From Ophiura sarsii (lineage: Eukaryota; Echinodermata; Ophiuroidea; Amphilepidida; Ophiuridae): a stretch of DNA of 64,000 nucleotides. The notes under the pieces were generated by a model. That model worked only from the letters and a program-made list of their open reading frames with translations. It made no database searches and had not been told where the DNA came from. Shown here piece after piece: positions 1 through 11,992 of the stretch. The number at the start of each line of letters is the position of its first letter. Position 1 is the first letter of the stretch. The stretch is taken from contig CM069448.1 in NCBI GenBank assembly GCA_035610835.1, positions 7,751,607-7,815,606 on the forward strand. Direction: 5' to 3'. A program made the position numbers and the translations under genes.

Positions 1-589
1 GTTGAGCCACTTTACCAATTTTGTTCAAACCTTTTATATAAATAAGCCTTAACTGCTATTCCAACTGTTATTGTTTCACAACGAAAACAACACTCTAAAG
101 TTTTACTTACACTAAATTTTTACAGGTTTGTACTTTTCTTCCACATATGGTGACACAAAATATAAAAATTGGCTCAACTCTCCCGCATCTCCCCTACATT
201 TATACAGTGAGTGTGTACGGTAAATAAATTCGCATACAGGACGTTGATATAGGCTTCATTGAGTTTATCTCTTGTATAAAATGTAATCGGGAGTTATGGC
301 AATCTTGCATGAGATTCAATTTAATTGTCAGGGGCCAATTTCAAAGCGGGTTTGTATGTTATGTCGCTGTTCCCTTAAAGGTATATTATGTGATCTTTCC
401 AGGAAACTCCCTCAACATCGGAAAAAAAATTGAAAGCAGATTTTCTTGGAGATTTACATTTCTGATCATAAATAGTACATACATTCCAAGTTACAGGGCG
501 ATACGATTCTTAATTACTTCAAAATCATGGTTTTAGAGTGAAAATAAACTGTCGGATTGTCGTTTTTTGTCCGACAACTTATTTTACTC

Positions 590-905
590 TACACAGCCGT
601 TTTCGCCATACGTTTGGTAAACGTTTATGAGGTCTAAACGTTTACCAAACGTTTTTTAATGTATTTGATAAACGTTTGGACCTTTTAAACATTTATAAAA
701 CGTTTGTTGGTTTTTGTTTATGCAATGATTAATATTAATGTTTATTAAACATTTTCACCAAGTTGTATTTCATACGTTTTGTTATTTTCACCAAACGTTT
801 GCTAAACGTTTACGAGTTCAAACGTTTGCCAAACAATTTTGATTAACGTTTAACATACATTTTTAGCTTTTAAACGTTTATGTTACGTTCATTAATTTTT
901 GTTCA
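590..905. repeat. Left AAACGTTT-rich subterminal array
   Basis: Many copies of CGTTT and AAACG occur head to head, giving the palindrome AAACGTTT and near copies such as GGTAAACGTTT. The array lies just inside the left arm of the 4.1-kb element and is mirrored by a similar array at 4130-4330. Subterminal palindromes like these are common transposase-binding or hairpin regions in foldback elements; that role is inferred. Confidence 0.7.
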
Positions 906-1219
906 TTTCGCGATTTTAATATTAATGTCAATCAAATATTTGTTTCGAGGTGTATGTCAGATGTTCTCTTATTTTCGTTGAATAAATGTATATAATTTTA
1001 CATTCACCTTTGGTTTTGCTCCAATAATCGTTTTTGAGATGATTATTTTCAAACGTTGATATTAAATTGCTATAACATGTCTATTTGACATAGAGTTTTT
1101 GTGTTTTTTCAAAACATCATCACAGATTTTTAGAAGTTAGACCCGTTGGACCAAAAATTGCATTATATTAAATCGATGAAAACGCTGAAAATATTACTAT
1201 TTTCCCTTTTCAACCATCT

Positions 1220-1440
1220 GGGCTCTGTTGCATAAAAGTTCAGGAAGAGCATGGACTTATCAGATTGAGTGATTCTGAATGCTAGGATAAGAAGGATATT
1301 TAAATTTGGCCTACGGTCTAAAATCAGAAAGATCAAATCGCTAATTATTCTTGCAATCTTCTTTATTTTAAGAAGAGTCATAGGCTGAATATAATTCTTC
1401 TTACATGGAATATAGAACCTACAAGTTCTATGCAATAGGC
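1220..1440. mobile_element. Short MITE with GCATAA-type inverted ends
   Basis: The left end has GGGCTCTGTTGCATAAAAG and the right end the inverted TTCTATGCAATAGGC. A second, better preserved copy with ends GGGCCCTATTGCATAAAA and TTTTATGCAATAGGGCTC lies at 15602-15873. There is no coding capacity and no clear target duplication. It sits inside the larger TTAA element. Confidence 0.55.
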
Positions 1441-2569
1441 AAGGCGCGGATCCAGCCAAGTTTAGGGGGGGGGGGGTAAATGGAGTTGCCTTGACAGAAC
1501 AATGTTCTCTATCAAACTAAAAGCACTAATTATTAATTAACACATGCACTGGTTACGTATAGACATACCTATAATGAAAATATAGTTTTATTGTCATGAT
1601 TGATACAAAATAGAGTACAATATATTACAATACAATCATTATTATATACGATAATACGAGACATGCCAGATAGCTACGTTTTATTTCTATGGTATAAACC
1701 GTATAATATAATAGAGTAAAATGAATATTACGATCTTTAAAGGATCTGACAAATTAGCTGCTGAAAAGTTCCATTTGCTGCTTTAACCGAAGTCATAATA
1801 CGAAATTATACATTCAGTGATGAAAAGTATTTTCAAAGTTACGCAAACAACTGAGTTACCTTTAACTTGTATTGCTTGTACAACACAAACAATTCCTGAC
1901 CAGATGATTGGTATTAAATATCTTAGACGTAGGCCTACATTAAATGAGCAATTGTTTCCCTATAAATGCGTACGAGGCTACATGTACGTGATCATGTGAT
2001 TAAGTGAATAGGACGAATGCTTAACAACGGATCACATTTAAAAATGATACTATTACGAATTATGAAATAATTTAGTTCCATCCAATAGGCCTAACGTGTG
2101 ATAAATTTCATGGAGTCATAAAATCCAAATCAATCGTTAGTTTCTAACGGAGATTCAAAATGTTCGTCCGTTCGTGTCCGCCATCGTCTGATTTAGTGGA
2201 TACTTTTACCATCGGGATATCCAAGGGGGAAAGGACTATAATTAGTACCTTAATTATGCCATTTATGGCACGATTCATGTAAACAATAACCGGCCCAGGC
2301 GATTTCAACAAAATTGTGTTTTTAAACCAACTCCAGGCACAACGCGCTTGCCAATGCGCCCTTTATGCGCGCATACCTCGTGCGCCCCACGGCCCGCGCA
2401 GTAGTACGCTCGGCTTAACGCAGTTTGTTGTGGAAACTGAGACGCGGTGCGTTCGATGTTCTTTATTTAGCCGGCATTTTACCTCAAGCGATCAACCAAT
2501 GTGTACGTGCAACGGAAAAGCTCCCGTTTTTTAACGACGTGCCATTTTCATAACGATTTTCATGCACAT

Positions 2570-3760
2570 TGCACACTTCATACATTGTTTGGATTAAATT
2601 GTTACTTCATGCTCGTGGAGGTGATATGTTGCGCAGATTTTGTGTAAGTTTTCGTGTTTTAAATGTCGTTTTCATGCGTTCGTTAGTATTTTATCAGCCC
2701 AAAATCGTATCTCTTCTTTTACTTTTGTTTGTTTTGAGGCGTTGTTGTTGTTTTCTTGTGTGTGTGTTTATAATTTAGTAAAGTTCCTTGCTTGCTTCTT
2801 TCTTTGTTATTGGCCTCGTTTTGTTTGTTTGTTTGTTTAGGTTATTTTAATTTATTATCCCTGGTTCTTTTCCTCTTTGAGTTTCTTGTTGTCTTGTTAT
2901 TGTTGTTTTTACGTTCTAATTAAATGTCAGATTTGTTCCTCTTTGTAATCCTTGTTGTCTTTTGTTTGTTATTGTGGCATATTTACTGTTTCTCGAATGC
3001 TATTTTTAAAAATGTTTTTAGGTCCTTTGGCTTTGTTTTGTATTTGACTATGATTTTGCCAGTTGTCACTTCGTTCTTCATGATTTTGCTTCCTTCTTCA
3101 TTTTTTATTGGGGGGGGGGGGGTATATTTTTCTGTAGACCTATTCGTATTACCTTAATATCTACCGTGTTATAGACGTAACATACTTAAATAGGTGAATT
3201 GTTGCGCAGATTTTGTGTAATTTTTAAGCTATTTTGGTTTGTTTTGAGGCGTTTTACGTTTTGTTGTTGTTTTATTTTCTGGGTTTTTAATAATCTTTTG
3301 TGTTTGTTTTGCTAATTTTCTTTCCTTGCTTTTTTGCCTTTTGCTTTGTTGTTTCATTTTGGGAGGAGGGTGATGTTTGCTGGTTTCGTTTTTGCTTTTT
3401 CTGTGTTTCTTTTTTGTTTCCTCTTTTTGACACTTTGTGTGTTGTTTTCTTGTTTTTCGTTTGCTTACCTAATTGTTTATTATTTACCATTTCTGTTTCT
3501 ATTAGGCCTAGGCCTAATTGTTTTTTGTTTTGCCTTTTGTCACTTTGTGTTTTTTCTCTGTTAGTGTTAACGATCGTAATTTCTGTGTGAATTTTTGGTC
3601 ATTTAATGCCGATAATGCCTAAACCTGTTAAAATCAATGTTTTTGTTTTTGTCAAAGCTCACTTTGTGGTGGGTTTAGGCCAATTCACTATAGCTTTACA
3701 GCTTTTGTTTGTTTACTTTAATAAATAGCAATTTAGTTCACACTTTCATTGATAAAAATA
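2570..3760. other. Strand-asymmetric T/G-rich block
   Basis: The plus strand is dominated by T and G (runs of TTTGTTTG) for over a kilobase inside the 4.1-kb element. A segment around GTTGCGCAGATTTTGTGTAA occurs twice (about 2629 and 3200). The hydrophobic open frames here are rich in F, L and C and are by-products of the T-rich composition, so no gene is called. Confidence 0.6.
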
Positions 3761-4129
3761 AGAATGTTTGCAAGTTTATTATCTTTAACACTTTACTTAC
3801 AGTTTTGTTTTGTATTGTTTTATAATAATTATTTTATGTTTCACTTTGTGTTTATTAATTATTAACTAATAACAACAACAAACAAAGACACAGTTCCATA
3901 AACCGTCCCAAATCCTTTAAAATCCGTCCTAAAAAGAGGAGGATAAACACCAAAAGCATCAAAACGCAATTACATACTGGCTTTGGCCTACAGGTTTATC
4001 ATGAAATCAAAATATATAAATAAATGGATAATATTAAAGCGCTTAGCATACCAAATGCAAAAATCTTATAATAATCATTAATAAAGCAACATTAAACAAT
4101 TATAGATATTACATTGATTTGTTAATGCA

Positions 4130-4330
4130 AATGAATAAACGTTTCACAAACAATTAAAAAATACCATATCAACGTTAATTACTAAACGTTTAATAAACGT
4201 TTTACTCGATAATGGTTTGACAAACGTTTGAAAATAAACGTTTGACAGACGTCTGACTCGGTACAGATTTATAAACGGTTTGAAAATTAACGTTTGACAA
4301 ACATTTTCTAAACGTTTATCAAACGTTTGG
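4130..4330. repeat. Right AAACGTTT-rich subterminal array
   Basis: Mirror of the 590-905 array. Repeated AAACGTTT, TTTGACAAACG and similar words lead into AAAGCGGCTATGTAG, the inverted counterpart of the ACAGCCGTTTTCGCC boundary on the left. This shows that the arrays belong to the inverted arms of one element. Confidence 0.65.
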
Positions 4331-4513
4331 CGAAAGCGGCTATGTAGTCTAAATTCACTCTAAAACCATGATTTTGAGGTAAATAGGAATCGTATCGCTC
4401 TGTAACTTGGAATGTATGTCCGATTTATGATCAGAAATGTAAATCTGCAAGAAAATCTACTTTCTAAAAAAAACTTGAATAGAGGGCGCTCTCTGGAAAA
4501 GATCACATAATAC

Positions 4514-6970
4514 ATAGATATCTTATGCGCCAGATAGGAAACTCCCCGCGTATTTGCTGCGTAAAGTGAAGCCGAACGTTTTTGTTTACATTTTACGCAA
4601 CCGTGCGTACTTCTGAAAAAATATTACGCACATACGCAGCCCTTTCTGCGTTATTTGTCAGGGGCTGCGTATCATCACGCCGCAAACAACGAATTTAATC
4701 AGAAACGAAGCTGTCTCTTTTTCTAATTTAGATTGAAACTGTTTCGAAGTTATCCTATCTTTCTCAGAAATAAGTTGATCCTTCTGCGTTTTTCGGACTG
4801 CCTTTACAACCGTGACCTGGCCTCGTGATGTTGAAAGTAATATTGTTTTTGAAATAAAAATATGAAGTGAGTTTCTAGATTGAAGTAGAAACATTTTTAT
4901 ACTGTTTGGAAGCGTTTTTGTTTTTTCAATTTTATTTGAAACTAAACACTTTTTGAATTAAATCTTGATTTTATGATAGCCGTTTTTTAATCTTTAAGTT
5001 GTTTTTCTCATCATTTTTTCACAATCACAACTAATTGATCATTTCTGTCTTCACTATCACGCTAGTAAAATAGCCTAATGACATGCAGGTAAACTAGATC
5101 AAAGAGTGACTAAATAGAAAAAGAACTATAACAGGCCGCGAACTATAACAGGCCGCGCCTAGGCCTACTATAATAATAATAGCGACAAAAAGGCACCTCC
5201 ACTCAATTATTCGAGTGCAAACATTTAGAACAATACAAATAGAAAGAACAAACGGCAAATAACAAAAACAAAAGCAAATTTCCCAATACAAAAAGAAATG
5301 GACCCAAACAAGTACACCGATTTTTTTTGGACACATAATGTGTGTTTTTGAATTTGAACAATATTTGTATCCAATCCGTGACATACCATAACATATTCGA
5401 ATTTTAGATGTATTTTGAACAAGAAATTGACATATCCTAAAATCATTATCATCACAAAGTCAGTTTTTTCAGTTGAAAGTCATTTTCTTGTTCAAAGTAG
5501 TCAAAGTGGGATTCGCACTCTTGTTACTGAATTGATCATATCTCGGTAATTATAGATGGTGAAATTCAATGGGATAACGTGTATTTGATAGCGGACTAAT
5601 AATATGGCTTACCAAAAGTCATGAGAGTCTGTAAACAAAATTGTGGGTAAATCATACCTTTCGTTGGTACGACTATGGTCGTGCCCCCCCCCCCCACCCC
5701 AGTTTCCAAAAGCTGAGTACGCCACATGGGATGTATTTCTAATTAATCTTCTAACTCATAGTCTCATGGGACACCTTTTTTTACACATCCTGCAGAGAGT
5801 TTTCCCTTTTCAATATCATGTTCACCTTTTCCAAAATATTCACATTCCCCCAAAATGATGTTTTCAAAAAAAGTGGCAATTTCCAAAATCTTATGCAAGA
5901 AAGTTACACAATGTCTTTAGTGCTTTTTAAAATTCATTTCGATTGTCTTTACAATTAAAAGAAAGTTATTTTCTCTCTAAATAGGTGGTTCTTATTTAAA
6001 ATAAAAAATGATTCTTTATGTGCATGACTAGTCAATTATGTCCACCTTTCACCTTCACGTCAATAACTTCCATGTATCGTTGAAAAGCGCCACTTTTCGG
6101 AAGACATCATTTGAGGAAATGTGACTTTGAGAGAAGTAACCAATGTAAGGGTAAAGTTTGTATGGGTAGCCAAGCATGCACCCCTTTTCGTATCATGTTT
6201 TTCAATCTCTGAAACCGCGTGGAGGTATGCAAACAAACAAAAGGGGTTAACATGGATCTTGCAGGTGAAAAAAATTGAAGAACACACATTATTGTTCCAA
6301 TTAACCTTAATTGTGTCGGGGGGGGGGGGGTGAACCCCTTTTCGAACAAAACAAGGACATTTCGTCTGAAAACGACACTTTCTAATTTAGCAATCCGATT
6401 TGCGCAAAAACGAGGGCAATTGTTTGATAGGCCTACATGACACACTACTCATCGTATTAACTTACTTGTACGTTGTAAAACTGATTGCTTTAAATTAACT
6501 TTAACAAAAGCTTAGTGTTGTATTTATAATAGACTACCACTGCTATTATCAGGCTTACCTTTTTTCTTTTACGCGAACAAACCATCCCTAATTTGGGGAA
6601 ATTGCGGAAATATTTAAATAACACGTTGGCTGTGAGCGAAGCACTGTCAGCAATATGCTGGTTCCCTGCACCTGGATCCCCGCGCGCCAACTTATCCATA
6701 GGTGCAGGTACGGGCAAATCCATTACCGGCCGTAACCGTAAGTTCAACACATTGCACTGTCGCTCTGTCATGGCATAAGGTAAATAACGATCACTACACT
6801 GTAGCTGAGATACCGCATCGAACGCTGAATGCATTGTCGCGCTGCCATAGCTACGGCGCGATGGGGGAGCGAGATATGACATGCGTACATGTGCGTATGA
6901 AGTCCGGCGCTGTGGTTAGCGCAGATACACGTGTAGTTTGTGCCAATCAGCGAATTTGTTATCATTCTAA
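4514..6970. other. No gene recognised
   Basis: AT-rich sequence with short C and G homopolymers (about 5685 and 6308). I see no exon with matched splice sites, no RNA gene and no repeat with clear ends. The short open frames overlap on both strands and lack protein-like composition. Confidence 0.5.
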
Positions 6971-7617
6971 AGGCCTCCCCATACTCCACCAACGCTGCAA
7001 CGCTTGCGCTCTGACACATGCGTATTAGTGCCCATTACAAAACCAAAACAACGCTCGATCGGGAAAGCGTTTTCCGATAATTCGATCAGCCTACGCTTTG
7101 GGTGAAAGCGGCGAACGCTCGGGCCAACGCTGAAGTTGAATTCAGGTCAACTTTGTAGCGTCGACGCTATCCACGGACCAATCAGCAAGCAGGACACTTT
7201 GCCGGACTTTTGACGTCACATATATTTTCTTGAGCTCCCATCATGAAAATACAGCCGAAATAGGCAAATCCCAGGCAAATCAGGCTATTTTTGCTGATGG
7301 AATGATATTGTGTATGTCAAGGTACCGTATGTTTATACAGTAGGCCTACGCAAGTTTGTTGCGATGCTGATGCCTGTGATGTGCTAAAAATACAAATTTA
7401 CGGCGTTTTGTGAGGTAGTTTGGTCGTCTGTTCGCCAGAACACCATAGGCCCCGCCCACAGCGTTGACGCATTTGCTAATTTGGTCGAGCGTTGACCAAC
7501 GCTAGCGTTCGGCGTTGATTCCCGATGAGCGGCAGAGCGTTGGTACATTTTGTGACAAGCGTAGCGTGACAACGCTTGCGCTCAGCGTTGCAGCGTTGGT
7601 GGAGTATGGGGAGGCCT
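6971..7617. mobile_element. 647-bp inverted-repeat element (AGGCCTCCCC ends)
   Basis: The first 33 bases, beginning AGGCCTCCCCATACTCC, are repeated perfectly in inverse orientation at the right end (GGAGTATGGGGAGGCCT). Inside the ends are more inverted words built on ACGCTTGCG and AACGCT. No transposase frame is present. The target duplication is unclear, so the superfamily is not assigned. Confidence 0.8.
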
Positions 7618-8690
7618 AATGCTCGAATCATACTAGCCGGTCGCTGGTCGCAACAGGTCGCGTAGTACTCGCTAGCTCAAAAGTATCTCGGTGCGACCAA
7701 AAGTCGCATCGAGCTACTAAATCGCCGGTAGTCGCAGGTATTTCTCGAACACGCAGACGACAACAAACCTGGTAATTGCTGCTGATTGGTTATGCTAATT
7801 TCGAAGCAAAATAACCTCCCCCCATTGGTTGAAAAAGTATGGTGTTCATTACGTCATGAGCGACCGATCTTTCGAGTTGAACTGAAGTCAACTGGTGGCG
7901 ACTGGTCGTTTCCAGTCAAGCGATCTCTTGATCGATGTATCGGGGTTTTTTATATGACGTAAAACTCGTCAGAGGAGCGATTTAATCGCAAAGAGACCTT
8001 AGTATGTTTTCAGCATTAAGCGTGACGCTGGCTTGATCAAATTTATTTGTGGATCTATTTTGTGTCAATCATGAATATGCATGACTTTTATGCCAGCAAA
8101 TCAGATTTGAGTGGAAATTTGAGCGTACCTGCATCTATGGATAAGTTGTGTGGAGCCATTGATGCAGGGAACCAGCATATGTCAGCAAGCGCTGTACCGT
8201 AGCACGGGTGCGTATCTCGACGCGGGGAAGTACGCCGCACAATTCAAACGCGTACGCACGCGTGCGCACTTTTGTCAGCTGGGTACCGAAAAGTACCCAG
8301 CTGAATTATTCGTGAGCTGAATTAACAGGGGAAGGATAGGTCGCGTCAAGGCGCGAAGGGCTGGTGCGTGGCTTCATTCTTTTTGGGGAGTTTCCGATCT
8401 ACGCTCCGCTTAGATATCTATGACATAATATGCCTTTTTAAAATTTTATAGAAACACTTACAATATTAGTCTATAAAATAGACAATTTGATCTCTTAAAC
8501 GGTGCCAGTTGTCACCTCACATTGTGAAGATTAGACGGGATATGTATTTGTTCAACCTTTGTTTATTGTTCAAGCTGTTGTAAATTCTGATAATGTGAAA
8601 TAAATACAATGCAAAGGTATATCTTGTTTGTTGTGTAATAGTTTTATGTGATTCTGATTCATGTGCGTGTATAATAGCAGCATAACAGTG
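7618..8690. other. No gene; one short perfect hairpin
   Basis: The segment 7625-7940 has several GGTCGC/GCGACC words in both orientations and may be another decayed inverted-repeat element, but ends could not be set. A perfect 11-bp hairpin built on CAGCTGGGTAC lies at 8276-8303. Nothing else is supported. Confidence 0.4.
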
Positions 8691-9600
8691 CTCAGTCATA
8701 TCTAAATGCAACATGTGCTATCTTCAGATAGCGATCGCCGTAAAGGCATACGTAAAGCAAATGTTTTTGGTGCTATAGCAACCGCCGAAAAGTCATATAT
8801 AAACACAAAATGTGCTTGGTGCTATGTTCTGTAGATCACAACGGCCATATCAGTCATATCAAAATGCAAAATGAATTTATAACTTTTTCATGTTTTCGTA
8901 CTATTCCCTCATAGATAGCAACCGCAGTATCCGTCTTATACAAATACAAAATTTATTTGGTGCTATCTTCAGTAGATAGCAAATGCAGTATCAGTCATAT
9001 CTAAGTGTAAAATGTGTGTGATGCTATCTTCTGTAGATAACAACCGCAGTATCATTCATATCTAAATGCAAAACGTGTTTGGTGCTATCTTCAGTAGATA
9101 GCAAATGCAGTATCAGTCATATCTAAGTGCAAAATGTGTGTGGTGCTATCTTCTGTAGATAACAACCGCAGTATCATTCATATCTAAATGCAAAACGTGT
9201 TTGGTGCTATCTTCAGTAGATAGCAAATGCAGTATCAGTCATATCTAAGTGCAAAATGTGTGTGGTGCTATCTTCAGTAGATAACAACCGCAGTATCAGT
9301 CATATCTAAATGCAAAACGTGTTTGGTGCTATCTTCAGTAGATAGCGACTGCCCCAAAGTCATACTTAAAAGCAAATGTTTTTGGTGCTATAGCAACCGC
9401 CGAAAAGTAATATCTAAACGCAAAATGTGCTTGGTGCTATCTTCAGAACTTCACAATGGCCATATATCAGTCATCAAAATGCAAGATGTATTTTTAGCTA
9501 TCCTAAGTCATATGTAAAAGCAACATGTTTTTGGTGCTATCGTCTGTAGAAAGCAAACGCCAAAAGTCATATTATCTAAATACAATTGTGGACATTCTCA
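8690..9600. repeat. Minisatellite, ~61-bp unit, about a dozen copies
   Basis: The unit contains GGTGCTATCTTCAGTAGATAGC followed by GCAGTATCAGTCATATCTAA and a CAAAATGTG segment. Copies around 8980-9340 are the most alike and alternate between two variants (CAAATGCAG and CAACCGCAG), giving a ~122-bp dimer; outer copies are more diverged. GCTATCTTCAGTAGATAGC is itself an imperfect palindrome. Single inverted copies of this core occur at about 30387 and 60514. Confidence 0.85.
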
Positions 9601-9927
9601 TAGGGCTGGGTGATATATAAGCAAAGTTTGGAGGTAGAACATATTGAATGATCCCCATATAAGATTTGATTCGAGTGTAGTGAAAAAAATTCATATTCTC
9701 TTTGAGCCTCTAATTGGTGACCACATTAAATGAGACTATTCCATGACATTATGCAACTAGTTCGACCCTCTGCACAATATATATGACTGGTCATGCAGTG
9801 AGTCATTATTGATGCAGCACTTTCATTCAATCTGATACCAGTTCGAGGCTCTCCTCGCAAATGGCGGATCTGTGCAAGGAGCGAATAGAACCCTTCCTTT
9901 AGGTACCAATGGAAAAACTCCTAGGTC

Positions 9928-10231
9928 AGTATGCACAAAACAAGCTAAACCCGGTCTAACTTTAAACATGGTCTAAATAAAGAATAGTCCTTCCCAAAAG
10001 GATTTTTTTTTAATGAGACCATTCTACATTGTTATGAACCTTTATAAGGGGCAATACGTTTTAGTGTTATACATGTTATATTAGCCTAATTAGGTGACTG
10101 CAATTTTACTTTTGGAATTTACTAGGGAGTATAAAAGGGACATAAAAGAATACAATGGTCCTTCAAGAAGGACTACTCTTCACTTAGACCAGGTCTAAAG
10201 TTAGACCGGGTTTAACTTGTTTTGTGCATAC
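9928..10231. mobile_element. ~300-bp MITE (GTATGCACAAAACAAG ends)
   Basis: The left end carries GTATGCACAAAACAAGC then AAACCCGGTCTAACTTTA; the right end carries the inverted copy ending TTGTTTTGTGCATAC. Arms are about 40 bp. AGTCCTT/AAGGACT words form a second inner pair. There is no coding capacity. Confidence 0.75.
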
Positions 10232-11731
10232 CAACCCTATAGTTCAATCACTTCCAAATGAGCGAGACTCCTAACTTCACATAACACTAGAATTATGCAA
10301 CTGGGCGTAATTTGGATCATGCGTGATGTGCGTATGCCAAAATTGTGTGTGCACGCTTGGATTACTTTTTTCGTGCCAATTTTGAGCTGATCAAGCTGTA
10401 GATGTGTCACGTGTCTCATAAAGGGGTCAAAAAAGTAAGTCCCCCCTATTAGGCAGTGCTAAATGTCGGTATAACATTAATCCAATTTATGTTGTTAATA
10501 GCCAATTGTTTCATTTGCTTTAAACAATGGGTTTTGCTGTCTTTTAGCATATACAGGTCCGGCTATGACCAAATTTGTTGGCTATTTCCCGACTGAAACT
10601 GAAAGTTTTAATTCATGCAATGGATCACTGATTTCCAGTCGAAATGGGGGAAATGGTGTATAACCTGCTTACAATCATCGCCTTTATCTCGAGAGTTTCG
10701 ATTGAATGTCTAAAACCAAAATATTCATTGATTAACCTTACGTGTACATCACAGCAGCTTGCGGTATCCCGCTGTGAAGAAGAGTGAAGAGATTCCAAGC
10801 ATAATATCGAAATGGGATCATCGGGTCACGTATATTACAGCAGTGGCGACGGGCATGGACCGCTGCTCTCGACCTTGTTGATCTATCTACATAAATCCTT
10901 TAAAGATATACATGTATGGTGAACTTTGAACATCCGACTGTACATTTGTTTGGATTTCCCGGGTTTTACCCATGTATACAGAACGTAACACCCTCCTAGT
11001 ATTGAGTATACCCATTCCAAATACTGCCCTCCTATATCCACCGTGCTTCATGTATCACATGCATGATTGTACCGTAGTCATGGTAGTCGCCCGATCGTAA
11101 TGCCAAACTCAAAACCACGCAGCGATTAGTCATTTAGGCTATTTCTGCCAATCCCCGGATCTTTTGGTGATATTATATGGGCCAATTTTCTAAAATACAG
11201 GAGCGCTTAGCATCTGGATACCTCAGGGTACTCAGATTGATGTGAGGGAGTATTCCAGGCCTGTAGATACCGTAGCGCTCCACGATCTTACTCGATCCTA
11301 ACCGTGGCAAAAACCGGTGGCATCTAACCATGGTTTATCTATGGTGGTTCACGGTCGTCGGAACCAGCAGTCAATTCACGTTCACAGCGGGATCCGTGAG
11401 CTGCTGCGGGTGTACATAGTCTTCCTGACTTTAAATATAAAGAATTTGTTTGCTTTATCTAACAATTCTATACCTTTTTTTCTTCGACCAAGTTTTTTTA
11501 AAGTTGGGGTGTGGGGGGGGGGGGGGGGGGCACCATCTCTGTACAATTTGCATAACATCTCATTCCCGGGCTCATTCCCTTGTCATTTACATCCGTTGTC
11601 ATTTACATTTTTAGAGGGAAATTTGTAATGACAAGGGAATTATCATTTGGAAAACGAAATAAATAATCATGTGACACTAGATGACTGTTGTTATCTACAT
11701 GCCCCGACCCTACAAGTTCGAAACCTATTAG
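10232..11731. other. No gene recognised; 3' flank of the minus-strand gene
   Basis: Mixed AT-rich sequence with a poly-G run near 11511. No exon, RNA gene or element with definable ends was seen. The part nearest 11732 would lie beyond the transcript end of the minus-strand gene. Confidence 0.45.
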
Positions 11732-11737
11732 TTTATT
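11732..11737 (-). promoter_or_regulatory. Candidate polyadenylation signal AATAAA
   Basis: On the minus strand AATAAA lies about 256 bases past the stop codon of the large terminal exon, a reasonable 3'UTR length. It is the canonical hexamer, but no transcript evidence is available and another signal could be used. Confidence 0.4.
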
Positions 11738-11992
11738 CAGACCATTCTTCCATCGAAAGTGAATGTAAAACCCCGTTGTAACTCCAACAACCCCCTCGAA
11801 TCCATCGTTCAGAATTCCTATAATAATTATGGGTCTAACCAACATTTTGATGTGAGGAAGAAATCAAAATTACAAATAGACAGGTGGAAACATGTTCTCA
11901 GCGGGTTGACAAGTTCCACTTATCCGAACTGATCTAGACATCTTATACCCCAGCCCACCCGGGTATACATACGGTATGTGAAAAGTTGGAAT

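Larger units (their letters stand above)
375..4513. mobile_element. Long foldback transposon with TTAA-type ends (family A, 4.1 kb)
   Basis: The left end reads TTAA then AGGTATATTATGTGATC (375 onward). The right end, near 4513, is the inverted copy GATCACATAATAC. The arms match for over 200 bp, including the segment around the shared words TTCCAAGTTACAG and ATCATGGTTTTAGAGTG. The same ends make up two compact elements elsewhere in the window (15975-16346 and 43418-43735), which identifies them as transposon termini. TTAA targeting is typical of piggyBac-type transposons; assignment to that superfamily is inference. No transposase frame is visible in the 4.1-kb interior, so it is probably non-autonomous. 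The right tip is decayed and its TTAA is not intact. Another MITE (1220-1440) is nested inside. Confidence 0.75.

Noticed and set aside
2569..3590. Several F/L/C-rich plus-strand ORFs, membrane-protein-like
   Set aside because: Caused by the T/G-rich strand bias inside the 4.1-kb element; no splice sites or conserved motifs.
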